Positions 8,129 to 15,320 of a stretch of DNA of 64,000 nucleotides are shown piece by piece. Origin of the DNA: Lentzea sp. NEAU-D7 (GTDB lineage: Bacteria; Actinomycetota; Actinomycetes; Mycobacteriales; Pseudonocardiaceae); the NCBI RefSeq assembly GCF_026242055.1, contig NZ_JAPJDL010000007.1:189683-253682 (forward strand), in the 5' to 3' direction. Under the pieces are notes generated by a model. It did not search any database. It was not told the origin of the DNA and was given only the letters and a program-made list of their open reading frames with translations. A program made the position numbers and the translations under genes. Each line of letters begins with the position of its first letter. The stretch's first letter is position 1.

Positions 8129-8608
8129 TCACCTGCCCGGCGGCCCCGCCCTCACCCCCAGCACCGGCTGGCCTCCCACCACCCCCTCGAAGGAGCTGTC
8201 CCACGGCCAGCGCCCGGACTCGTCGGCGTGCACGAGCTGCAAGGCCTTGATGCCCTCCCCGTACAGCCGCGCGGAGACCAGCAGGTGGGCCCAGGGGCGT
8301 GCCACGCGGACCACCTCCAGCAGTGGGCCGCCGGGCACGGTGAAGCGGTGGCCCGGCTCGGGCAGGCAGCTGTGGACGAGGTGTTCGGCCATGTCGTCCA
8401 GCAGGCGGCCCGCTTCCAGCACGGCCATGCCCGTCACGACGAGTTCCGGGAGGCCGCGCGGGGTCAGGCCGACGGTGTACGCCCAGGGTGGATGGGCTCG
8501 GTCCCGTTCCACCGCCTGCACCGCCCAGCCCCGCACGTCGATGCAGCGGCGCAGGGTGGCCAGGTGTTCTTCCATGCGGCCGGCGGGGTGGTCGCAGTTC
8601 CAGCACAT
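8129..8608 (-). CDS. DUF4262 family protein
   Basis: The 159-residue protein matches the DUF4262 pattern: PPWAYTVGLTPRGLPELVVTGM (residues ~40-62), a central PGHRFTV stretch and a C-terminal LQLVHADESGRWPWD motif. Members are small cytosolic proteins of unknown function. An N-terminal MCWNCDHP gives a C-x-x-C that may bind metal. GAGGAGAC precedes the ATG. It diverges from the small membrane peptide and CHAT-TIR operon across a gap holding a perfect 10-bp inverted repeat, so the two units may be co-regulated. Confidence 0.85.
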   Translation of the reverse strand: MCWNCDHPAGRMEEHLATLRRCIDVRGWAVQAVERDRAHPPWAYTVGLTPRGLPELVVTGMAVLEAGRLLDDMAEHLVHSCLPEPGHRFTVPGGPLLEVVRVARPWAHLLVSARLYGEGIKALQLVHADESGRWPWDSSFEGVVGGQPVLGVRAGPPGR

Positions 8609-8659
8609 GACGGTCTCCTCGGATCGGTGGTGGATCCAGTGTGCCGAGGAGCACCGACA

Positions 8660-8703
8660 AGATCGTTTGAGCGATTCGTTGACAGAAAGTGGACAAACGA
8701 TCT
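8660..8703. promoter_or_regulatory. Perfect 10-bp inverted repeat around a TTGACA box
   Basis: AGATCGTTTG (8660-8669) and CAAACGATCT (8694-8703) are exact reverse complements separated by 24 bp. TTGACA (8679-8684) lies between the arms, a good -35 for the rightward CHAT-TIR operon, although no matching -10 is obvious. A third related half-site, GGATCGTTAATC, lies near 8717. The arrangement looks like an operator pair controlling the divergent DUF4262 and CHAT-TIR units. Confidence 0.5.
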
Positions 8704-8748
8704 GTGGGCCGTCTGGATCGTTAATCTGCGACGCACGGAGGATCGTGC

Positions 8749-8940
8749 ATGCGCCAACGAACGCTTTTCATCGCGTTGGTCGCGGCTGTGCTCGTCGCGG
8801 CCGCGGGCAGCGCGGTCACCTCGGCGGCCACGTGTTCGCCGTCCCGATCAGACGGAGCTATGGGCGGGATCGGCACCGGCTATACCGGTGGCGGACCGGC
8901 CACAAAGGACAGCGGCAGCACTCGGAGCCGCGGGAACTGA
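8749..8940 (+). CDS. Small membrane or secreted peptide upstream of CHAT-TIR gene
   Basis: This 63-residue product has an N-terminal hydrophobic segment LFIALVAAVLVAAAGSAVTSAA, readable as a signal peptide or single transmembrane helix, followed by a Gly/Ser/Thr-rich tail with one Cys. GGAGG lies seven bases before the ATG. Its stop overlaps the ATG of the large CHAT-TIR gene (ATGA), so the two are translationally coupled. I do not recognise the family. The coupling suggests either a membrane partner of the effector or a translated leader that controls its expression. Confidence 0.6.
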   Translation: MRQRTLFIALVAAVLVAAAGSAVTSAATCSPSRSDGAMGGIGTGYTGGGPATKDSGSTRSRGN

Positions 8941-11900
8941 TGCACTTCGAACCCGGCACCCCACTCGCGGACGCGGTCAAGGCCGCCAGGTCCGCCGCAC
9001 TGCGCGGCAACGTCCTCGGCGTCGACCTCGCCTACGTGAGGGCCGCGAAGATCAGCCCGGCCGTCGCCCACGACCACTGCGCGACGCTGCTCAACCTCGG
9101 TGCCATCGCCAGGGCCGCGCAACGGTGCGACGAGTACCTGAGCGGGGGCAACGACACCACGCTGAGGATCCTCCGGGCCCAGATCCGCAGTGCCGCAACG
9201 GATCACGTCGCGGCCGAACGGGACGTGCGCGAGCTGCGGAAGCTGAAACTCACCGAACTGGAACAGGCGAGGCTCGCCCGCGTCGCCGCGCTGGCCGCGG
9301 CGGACCGCTACGACTACCCCACCGCGGAGAGCGAGCTCGACGCCGCCGAACGCCACTTCCGCCGCGCCGGGCGTCCCGAGCACCTGGAGCACATCGGCAG
9401 GGACCGGCTCCTGCTCGACGTGCGCAGGGGCACCCGCGTCTCGAAGCTGCGCGACCGCACTCCTCGCACGCCGGCCGAGTTCCTGCAACGTGCCGCGGCG
9501 CTGCGGCGCGAGGTCCGGTACGAGGAAGCGCTGGCGGTGATGACGCGCTGCGTCACCAGCTACCAGATCGAGCCCGCGCTGAGGTTCGCCGTTCTGTACG
9601 AGCTGACCGTGCTGCTCGTCATGACCAGGCAGGCGGGCACCGCCCGCAGGCTCTTCCCGCTGCTGGCCGCCGCGGCCGGTCCGGAGGTGATCTCGCAGCT
9701 CCCCGACGCGACCCAGGCGCTCCGGCCGGAACGCCGGCTCACCCACGTGCGCCGCCTGATCGCCCGGGACGAGCTGCTCGAGGCCGAGGGCATGCTGGGC
9801 GAGGGGAACTCGCCGCTGTGGCACCTGACCGCCGCCGAACTGGCCTACGCGCAGGGCAGGCTCGAGAAGGCCGCCCAGCACTTCGAGGTCGCGAGCAAGG
9901 CGGGCAACGCCGAGCTCACCGCGCTGGCGCTGCGCAAACTCGGGGACACGTTCGCCGACGCGGGCCACGAGGAGGTCGCGGCCCGGCACTGGGCCGAGTC
10001 GCACCGCGTCGAGGAGGGTCTCGCGGACCACCGGGACAGCCCCAGCGTCAAGCTGCGGCTGCTGCGCGCGGCCCCCGACGTGCGGGACGGCCGCGTGAGC
10101 GCCGCGGCCCGCCGTGCCCGGCGCGAGGGTCACAAAGCGCTGGCAGGACTGGTGGTCGCCGTCGAGGCCGCGCTGGCCGGGCCCGGACGACGCGATCTGC
10201 CGGGCTTCGCCGACCTCCCGGCGGCCCGGCGCTGGCTCGCCGCGGCGACGAGGCACCTGCCGAGGGACCAGGTCGTGTGGATGATGCACGCGACGCCGGA
10301 CCAGCTCCACCACGTGCTCGTCGGCCGCAGGATCACGCACGTGACGACTTCCGTCCACATCGGCGACCTCACCGACACGGTCCGCCGGCTCAAGGCCTGG
10401 AAACCCAAGTACGACAAGGCGGTCCTCGGCGCGCTGCTCGCCGAGCTGGCCGGTCTGATCGGGCTGGAGGACGTCGTCGGGGCCTTGCCGCCCAAGGCCA
10501 CCAGGATCGTCGTCGTGGCGGGTGGCGTCCTCGCGGACGTCCCGCTGGCGGGCCTGCCCGTCCCCGGCACGAACCTCTTCCTCGGCATGACCCACGCGCT
10601 GTCCAGCCTGCCGTGCCTGTCCGCGCTGCGCCCCCGCCAGCGCGGCGCCCGCGGGCAGAGGGGCGACGAGGCGGCGATCTGCACGGAGGCCTCGGCGCTG
10701 CGCCGCACTCTCGAAGAGGGGCGCTCCCAACGCATCCGCATCGACGCCCAGGCCGAACACGACCGCATGAACCCCGACCAGTCGTGGCTTCAGTTCGCCG
10801 ACGAACGGGTGTCCGTGGAAGCGCTGGGAGAGATGGACTTCAGCGCGTGCGGCACGGTCGTGCTCGGTGCCTGCGAGCCCGGCATCGTCCGCGCCGTCAC
10901 GGCCACGGGGCCGGGCGCGGTCGTCGCCGCCCACTGGCAGGCGGAGGACGCGGCCGCGCGGAAGGTGCTCGACGCGTTCGGCCGCCACCTGGCGAAGCTT
11001 CCCCGAGATCGCGCCCTGCAGCACGCACTGGTCGAAGTCGCCGATCGGCACCCGGCGGACTGGGCGTGCTGGTCCCTGCACGGCGACGCGGGCTTCCAGA
11101 CCTCAGCGGGCCCGCTGCGCAGAAGACTCAGGAAGAACGGAGACCCCGTGCCGCTCGAAACCCGTCCCAAGGTGTTCCTGTCGTTCGCCGGAAAGGACCG
11201 TGCGCACGCCGAGCAACTCCGTGCCGAACTGGAGTCCCGCAACGTCAACGCCTACCTGGCCGAGGACGAGATCACGACCGGCGGCAACGCTTCCACCTCG
11301 ATCGACGAGGCACTGGCCACCTCCGACTACCACGTCCTGCTGTGGTCGGCGAACACCCCGCGGCGCGAGCCGGCGGCGGAGTGGACGGCGGCGTTCACCC
11401 TGGAGATGACGCGCCGCCGCGCCTTCCTGTTCATCGTGCGGCTGGACGAGGAACCGCTGCCGCCCCTCCTCGCGCCCCGCAAGCACATCGACCTCGTGGA
11501 CGCCGCCGACCGACTCGTCGCGACCTGGCGTTCCGACCGCAAGTCGGAGCTTCCCGTGTTCCCGCAACCGGTCCCGCCGACGCCGGACGGACCGACCGTC
11601 GCGATCTCGGTGCGCAGCCACGACCTGGGCACCACGCACGTCGTGATGACCCCGCTGCACCTCACCGGTGCCTCTTTGTACCGGGCGGTGTTCGAGGCGA
11701 TGCGGCTGCCGACCGAGCAGATCACGTTCGACGGCACGATCGGGATGCGGTTCTCCTACGAGCTGTTCCACCAGAACGAACCGATCCCGGACGACGAGTC
11801 CACTGTGGAACTGTCCTCGGACGTCGTGGACATCGCCGTGCGCGTCGAGTCGTTCGGCGGCCGAGGCGCCCCCAGCGGCCGGGAGTACCGCCAGGACGAC

Positions 11901-11975
11901 GAGCTGGACGAGGGCGTGGACGTCGACCAACAGCGCATGCTGCTGGTCGCCGCCTTCCGCCACCTCCTCCCCTAG
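8940..11975 (+). CDS. TPR-CHAT-TIR multidomain protein
   Basis: The 1011-residue protein has helical TPR-like repeats over about residues 1-500, then a CHAT caspase-like domain (~510-735). The CHAT Cys is present in VVLGACEPG (C645), but the usual His motif (GxLHxxP) reads GGVLADVP (528-535), so the catalytic dyad looks incomplete. A TIR domain follows (~743-860): KVFLSFAGKDRAHAEQLRAE, with AAEWTAAF supplying a Glu (E814) at the NADase position. Residues ~895-985 (SLYRAVFEAM, then YELFHQNEPIPDDEST) look like a ubiquitin-like beta-grasp fold; that is inference. It is translationally coupled to the upstream small peptide. CHAT and TIR domains are both common in prokaryotic conflict systems, so an immune or cell-death role is likely but unproven. 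Confidence 0.8.
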   Translation: MHFEPGTPLADAVKAARSAALRGNVLGVDLAYVRAAKISPAVAHDHCATLLNLGAIARAAQRCDEYLSGGNDTTLRILRAQIRSAATDHVAAERDVRELRKLKLTELEQARLARVAALAAADRYDYPTAESELDAAERHFRRAGRPEHLEHIGRDRLLLDVRRGTRVSKLRDRTPRTPAEFLQRAAALRREVRYEEALAVMTRCVTSYQIEPALRFAVLYELTVLLVMTRQAGTARRLFPLLAAAAGPEVISQLPDATQALRPERRLTHVRRLIARDELLEAEGMLGEGNSPLWHLTAAELAYAQGRLEKAAQHFEVASKAGNAELTALALRKLGDTFADAGHEEVAARHWAESHRVEEGLADHRDSPSVKLRLLRAAPDVRDGRVSAAARRARREGHKALAGLVVAVEAALAGPGRRDLPGFADLPAARRWLAAATRHLPRDQVVWMMHATPDQLHHVLVGRRITHVTTSVHIGDLTDTVRRLKAWKPKYDKAVLGALLAELAGLIGLEDVVGALPPKATRIVVVAGGVLADVPLAGLPVPGTNLFLGMTHALSSLPCLSALRPRQRGARGQRGDEAAICTEASALRRTLEEGRSQRIRIDAQAEHDRMNPDQSWLQFADERVSVEALGEMDFSACGTVVLGACEPGIVRAVTATGPGAVVAAHWQAEDAAARKVLDAFGRHLAKLPRDRALQHALVEVADRHPADWACWSLHGDAGFQTSAGPLRRRLRKNGDPVPLETRPKVFLSFAGKDRAHAEQLRAELESRNVNAYLAEDEITTGGNASTSIDEALATSDYHVLLWSANTPRREPAAEWTAAFTLEMTRRRAFLFIVRLDEEPLPPLLAPRKHIDLVDAADRLVATWRSDRKSELPVFPQPVPPTPDGPTVAISVRSHDLGTTHVVMTPLHLTGASLYRAVFEAMRLPTEQITFDGTIGMRFSYELFHQNEPIPDDESTVELSSDVVDIAVRVESFGGRGAPSGREYRQDDELDEGVDVDQQRMLLVAAFRHLLP

Positions 11976-12021
11976 GCACTCCGAACGGGTGAATTCCCTT
12001 CCGTCTGTCAGCCTTCGGTGG

Positions 12022-12045
12022 CTTCACCGCCTGTAACCGGTGAAG
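12022..12045. terminator. Hairpin after the CHAT-TIR gene
   Basis: CTTCACCG (12022-12029) and CGGTGAAG (12038-12045) are perfect 8-bp arms around an 8-base loop, 47 bp after the CHAT-TIR stop and 50 bp before the sigma factor start. A terminator is likely; a regulatory element for the sigma gene is possible. Confidence 0.5.
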
Positions 12046-12094
12046 GTCGCCCGAGGGCGGTGAACGACACCTGCGGACGCTGAAGGGAAGGCCG

Positions 12095-12568
12095 TTGAGC
12101 GCACCGGATCGGGGCTTCGCGGAGTTCTTCCGCGAGTGCCTGCCCGTGGTGACCAGGACGCTGACGGCTCTGAGCGGCGACAATCGTGCGGTCGAGGACA
12201 TCGCGCAGGACGCGATGCTGATCGCACAGCACCGATGGAGCGACATCCACGCGTACGACAAACCTGAGGCGTGGGTGCTCAAGGTCGCCATACGGCTCAT
12301 GCGGCGGTGGCAGCAGCGGTACGGGAGGGAAACACCGCTGGCCGAGGTGCCGGAGGTCGTTCAGCCGGCGCACGACGTGGAAGCGCTGCACGCGGCGTTG
12401 CGCGAACTCTCCCCCAGGCACCGCGAGACCGTGGCGCTGCACCACCTGCTCGGGTACTCGGTCAGCGAGATCGCCGCGGTGCTGGTGGTCGGTGAGTCGA
12501 CCGTGCGCACGCACCTCACCCGCGGCCGTGCCGAGCTGCGACGAATCCTCGGAGGCAGTGATGAGTGA
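12095..12568 (+). CDS. ECF (SigE-type) RNA polymerase sigma factor
   Basis: The 157-residue protein has sigma region 2 (residues ~8-70: AVEDIAQDAMLIAQHRW) and region 4 (~100-155: LSPRHRETVALHHLLGYSVSEIAAVLVVGESTVRTHLTRGRAELRR). The start is read as TTG at 12095 behind GAAGGGAAGG. No membrane anti-sigma factor follows. Instead the stop overlaps by 8 bp the ATG of a soluble TPR-like protein, which is the natural candidate for its controller. Confidence 0.9.
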   Translation: MSAPDRGFAEFFRECLPVVTRTLTALSGDNRAVEDIAQDAMLIAQHRWSDIHAYDKPEAWVLKVAIRLMRRWQQRYGRETPLAEVPEVVQPAHDVEALHAALRELSPRHRETVALHHLLGYSVSEIAAVLVVGESTVRTHLTRGRAELRRILGGSDE

Positions 12569-13592
12569 GCTGCTGGCCCAGTTCGAGCTCGACGACGCCG
12601 TCGAGCGCCAGTACCGCCTGGGAGAGGCCGCGGAACGGGCGGGTCGCCTGCGCGAGGCGGCCGTGCACTTCCGGGTCGCCGCAGACCAACGCCTCGGTGA
12701 CGCCGCCGTGCGGCTGGCGCACGTCCTGTTCGCACTCGGCGAGGAGGCCGAGGCCGTGCAGTGGTGCACGGCCGCCGTGGCAGACGGGTTTCCCGAGGCC
12801 GAGGAGCTGGTCAGGGCGAACTCCGAGGCGCGGCAGCGGTTTCTGGAGCACGCCGCCCGGATCACGGTCGGCGCGCCCACGTTCGACTGGCTGCCGCCCG
12901 CGATGCCGTCGCGCCGCATCTCCCCCGAAGCGATCGCCGCGCGCACTCAGGCGTTGCGGACGCTCGACCGCCGCTACGGCGGCATCGCCTGCCACAGCGC
13001 GGTTCTGGAGCACCTCGCCGCCGTCGAACCGATGATCGTCGTGGACGACACCTCGTGGACCGCCGTCGCCGAGGCGCACGAACTGGCCGGGTGGACGGCG
13101 TTCGACAGCGGACAGCCCGGCACGGCCCTGCCGCACTTCGCGAAGGCGCTGACGTTGGCGCGGCAGGCGGAGAACGAGGCGCTCATCGCCTCCGTGCTGA
13201 CCCGCGCGGGCCGGATGTTCCTGCACCACAACGCTCCCGACGACGCGCTGAAGGCGTTCCAGCTCGGATTCGTGGCGGCGCACAACGCCTGGGCCGACCG
13301 GCGCGCGCTGAACGATCCCGCGCGGGCCATCGCCGCTCTCGCCGGCAAGGTCGGCACGTGTGGCGAAGGCCGGGCACGCACCTTGACCTTGACGGCGCTG
13401 GCCCGCAACCACCTCGCCCTGGGTGATCTCCCCGCGGCCACCGAGCTCGCGCGGGAGGCCGTGGAGTCGGCCAGGAACCTCCGTTCGGCACGCGCGGACG
13501 ACCACTTGCGCTGGCTCGACCAGGAAGCGCGCGAAGCCGGCGCATTGCTGCTGGCAGAGCACGTTTCCAGCCGGTTCGCGCGTTCTGGATGA
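12561..13592 (+). CDS. TPR-like protein coupled to the ECF sigma factor
   Basis: This 343-residue soluble protein is all-helical in appearance with TPR-like units (LGEAAERAGRLREAAVHFRVAAD near the start and DSGQPGTALPHFAKALTLARQAENEAL near residue 195). The middle segment TLDRRYGGIACHSAVLEHL resembles the junction found in NsdA-like regulatory proteins between the HTH and the TPRs, but no HTH is present. GGAGG lies five bases upstream of the ATG, inside the sigma gene. The close overlap suggests it binds or modulates that sigma factor. No membrane segment is visible, so this is not a classical anti-sigma factor. Confidence 0.65.
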   Translation: MSELLAQFELDDAVERQYRLGEAAERAGRLREAAVHFRVAADQRLGDAAVRLAHVLFALGEEAEAVQWCTAAVADGFPEAEELVRANSEARQRFLEHAARITVGAPTFDWLPPAMPSRRISPEAIAARTQALRTLDRRYGGIACHSAVLEHLAAVEPMIVVDDTSWTAVAEAHELAGWTAFDSGQPGTALPHFAKALTLARQAENEALIASVLTRAGRMFLHHNAPDDALKAFQLGFVAAHNAWADRRALNDPARAIAALAGKVGTCGEGRARTLTLTALARNHLALGDLPAATELAREAVESARNLRSARADDHLRWLDQEAREAGALLLAEHVSSRFARSG

Positions 13593-13649
13593 CGCTGTCA
13601 CCGGTCCGGGCCGCTACACGCGTGCACGCGTTCGAGTAGGTTCTGCGGC

Positions 13650-14453
13650 ATGGCCGAGCCTTTCTCCTGGGTCCCCGCGGGAATCAACACGGACGTGCCC
13701 AGCGCGGCACGCGTCTACGACTTCCTGCTGGGAGGTGGCCACAACTTCGCGTCGGACCGGATGGTCGGCGACAAGGTGCTGCAGATCCTGCGCGACGGCC
13801 GTGCGATCGCCGCGTCGAACCGCTCGTTCATGCGCCGTGCCGTCCTGCTGATGATGGAGCAGGGCATCACGCAGTTCCTCGACCTCGGCTCAGGCATCCC
13901 CACGGTCGGCAACGTGCACGAGATCGTGCAGCAGGAGAACCCCGACGCACGGGTCGTGTACGTCGACTACGACGAGGTGGCGGTCTCGCACAGCCAGCTC
14001 ATCCTGGAGGGCAACGACAACGCGGGCGTCGTGCAGGCGGACATGTGCCGCCCGGACGACGTCCTGTCCGACCCGGTCGTGAAGGACCTGATCGACTTCT
14101 CGCAGCCCGTCGGCCTGCTCATGATCGCCGTGCTGCACTTCGTCTCGGACGAGAAGGGCCCCGCCGAGGTGGTCGCCCGTTACCGCGACGCCGTGCCCGA
14201 GGGCAGCCTCGTCGCCCTGTCGCACCTCACCGCCGACTTCAAGCCGGACGAGATGGGCGCCGTCGTCGAGGCCATGCAGCACAGCCGCGACCCGATGTAC
14301 TTCCGCTCGCTCACGGAGTTCGAGCCCATGTTCGCCGGCCTGGAGGTGCTCCAGCCGGGCGTCGTCCCGGCGCCGAACTGGCACCCGGAACTCGGCCCGG
14401 CCGGAGAAGGCGGCCCGCAGGACGTCTACGTGGGCATCGGCCGCAAGGTCTAG
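13650..14453 (+). CDS. DUF574 S-adenosylmethionine-dependent methyltransferase
   Basis: The 267-residue protein matches the actinobacterial S-adenosyl methyltransferase family DUF574: an N-terminal PSAARVYDFLLGGGHNFASDR signature, the SAM-binding motif QFLDLGSGIPTVGNVHEI (residues ~75-92), VVYVDYDEVAVSH (acidic loop after strand 2) and ADMCRPDD. The substrate is unknown. The ATG follows a TAGGTT hexamer by seven bases, indicating a leaderless transcript. It is a single-gene unit ahead of the Abi/methylase module. Confidence 0.9.
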   Translation: MAEPFSWVPAGINTDVPSAARVYDFLLGGGHNFASDRMVGDKVLQILRDGRAIAASNRSFMRRAVLLMMEQGITQFLDLGSGIPTVGNVHEIVQQENPDARVVYVDYDEVAVSHSQLILEGNDNAGVVQADMCRPDDVLSDPVVKDLIDFSQPVGLLMIAVLHFVSDEKGPAEVVARYRDAVPEGSLVALSHLTADFKPDEMGAVVEAMQHSRDPMYFRSLTEFEPMFAGLEVLQPGVVPAPNWHPELGPAGEGGPQDVYVGIGRKV

Positions 14454-14493
14454 CGGCCCGTGTACCCATGCGTACTGCAGAGTTCACAGATTG

Positions 14494-14568
14494 AAGTACG
14501 CAAACGTACTTGACGAGTGATCGACAGCGGTCTACCGTTTCTCCTACAACACCGCTGTCGATTACTCG
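14494..14568 (+). promoter_or_regulatory. Promoter flanked by two nested inverted repeats (Abi/methylase operon)
   Basis: TTGACG (14510-14515), a 17-bp spacer and TACCGT (14533-14538) form a good actinobacterial promoter, predicting transcription from about 14545. AAGTACG (14494-14500) and CGTACTT (14505-14511) form a perfect dyad next to the -35 box. CGAGTGATCGACAGCGGT (14514-14531) and its near-exact complement (14551-14568, one mismatch in 18) bracket the -10 box. This looks like a tightly repressed promoter. The HTH at the N-terminus of the methylase is a candidate binder. Confidence 0.6.
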
Positions 14569-14599
14569 GCAATCCCGGATCGGGTGCGCCAAAGACGAT

Positions 14600-14676
14600 G
14601 CCCCAGGTGGCATGCCGAAGCAGAGGCGAACCTGGGGCCTACTCATGCACCGTACCACGGCAGGTCGCGCCGTGGT
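14600..14676 (+). ncRNA. Hairpin-rich leader or candidate structured RNA before Abi gene
   Basis: Within the predicted 154-base leader, GCCCCAGGT (14600-14608) pairs with ACCTGGGGC (14630-14638), and ACCACGG (14654-14660) pairs with CCGTGGT (14670-14676). A smaller ATGCC/GGCAT dyad is nested near 14598. There is no clear open frame with a ribosome-binding site in this stretch. Structured RNAs upstream of some Abi_2/AbiF HEPN genes are known (abiF motif). This leader is an analogous candidate by position only; no sequence match was tested. Confidence 0.35.
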
Positions 14677-14698
14677 CTCACGATCCAGGGGGAATGTG

Positions 14699-15319
14699 AT
14701 GACTTCGAGCAACGGCATCATCAAGGTGCTCTCCGCGGCGCGTTTCTCGCCGTACCTCGCCGCCAACGGCGGTGATGAGGCGGCGGCATTGCGCGCCTAC
14801 ACCTGGAACATCCAGGTCAGCGCCGCTTTCTATCCGCTGCTCGGGCTCGCGGAGATCGGGCTCCGGAACGCCATGCACGATCAGCTGCACGCCAGGTTCC
14901 ACCGACCAGACTGGTGGTCGGTGGCTTCGCTCACCGGCAACGGCCAGCTGCTGGTGAAGCGAGCGCGGGAGAAGGCCGCCAGCGCTGACGCCGACGACGT
15001 GGTCGCCCAGCTCAGCCTCGGGTTCTGGGTGTCTCTGACCAGCAGGTCCAACGACCGAGCGCTGTGGGTGCCCGCGCTGCACAAGGCGTTCCCCCACTAC
15101 AGCGGCCGACGCGACCAGCTGCACCTCAGCCTCGTGAACCTGCTGAGGCTTCGCAACCGCGTGATGCACCACGAGCCGATCCACCGCCGCGATCTGAAGG
15201 CGGACCACGACGTGCTCTACCGCGTGTGCGGATACATCTCCGCTGACCTCGTCACGGAAGTCGCAGCCGTGGACACGGTGCCTCAGGTTCTCGAACGTCG
15301 TGATCGCCAGGGAGCGTGA
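14699..15319 (+). CDS. Abi family (HEPN-type) protein
   Basis: The 206-residue protein has the hallmarks of actinobacterial Abi family proteins: AARFSPYLAANGGDEAAALR, then YTWNIQVSAAFYPLLGLAEIGLRNAMHDQL (residues ~32-60). A C-terminal RNRVMHHEPI contains R152-x4-H157, the HEPN RNase signature. HEPN Abi proteins are usually RNases that stop growth on phage infection. AGGGGGA precedes the ATG; codon use is less G/C-biased than in its neighbours, hinting at transfer. Its stop is one base before the methylase start, so the two are co-translated. The defence role is inferred from family and context. Confidence 0.8.
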   Translation: MTSSNGIIKVLSAARFSPYLAANGGDEAAALRAYTWNIQVSAAFYPLLGLAEIGLRNAMHDQLHARFHRPDWWSVASLTGNGQLLVKRAREKAASADADDVVAQLSLGFWVSLTSRSNDRALWVPALHKAFPHYSGRRDQLHLSLVNLLRLRNRVMHHEPIHRRDLKADHDVLYRVCGYISADLVTEVAAVDTVPQVLERRDRQGA

Positions 15320-15320
15320 C

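Noticed and set aside
7874..11992. A 1372-codon open frame over the CHAT-TIR gene
   Set aside because: It is an Arg/Gly/Pro/Ala-rich shadow of the real gene in another frame, with no domain motif and starting in the gene-free repeat region.
14520..14562. The 18-bp-arm inverted repeat read as a terminator of the DUF574 gene
   Set aside because: It brackets a well-formed -10 box downstream of TTGACG, so an operator reading explains it better, although termination cannot be excluded.
14454..14698. A short ORF in the Abi leader
   Set aside because: Reading frames there have no ribosome-binding site or codon bias, whereas the stems and promoter explain the region.
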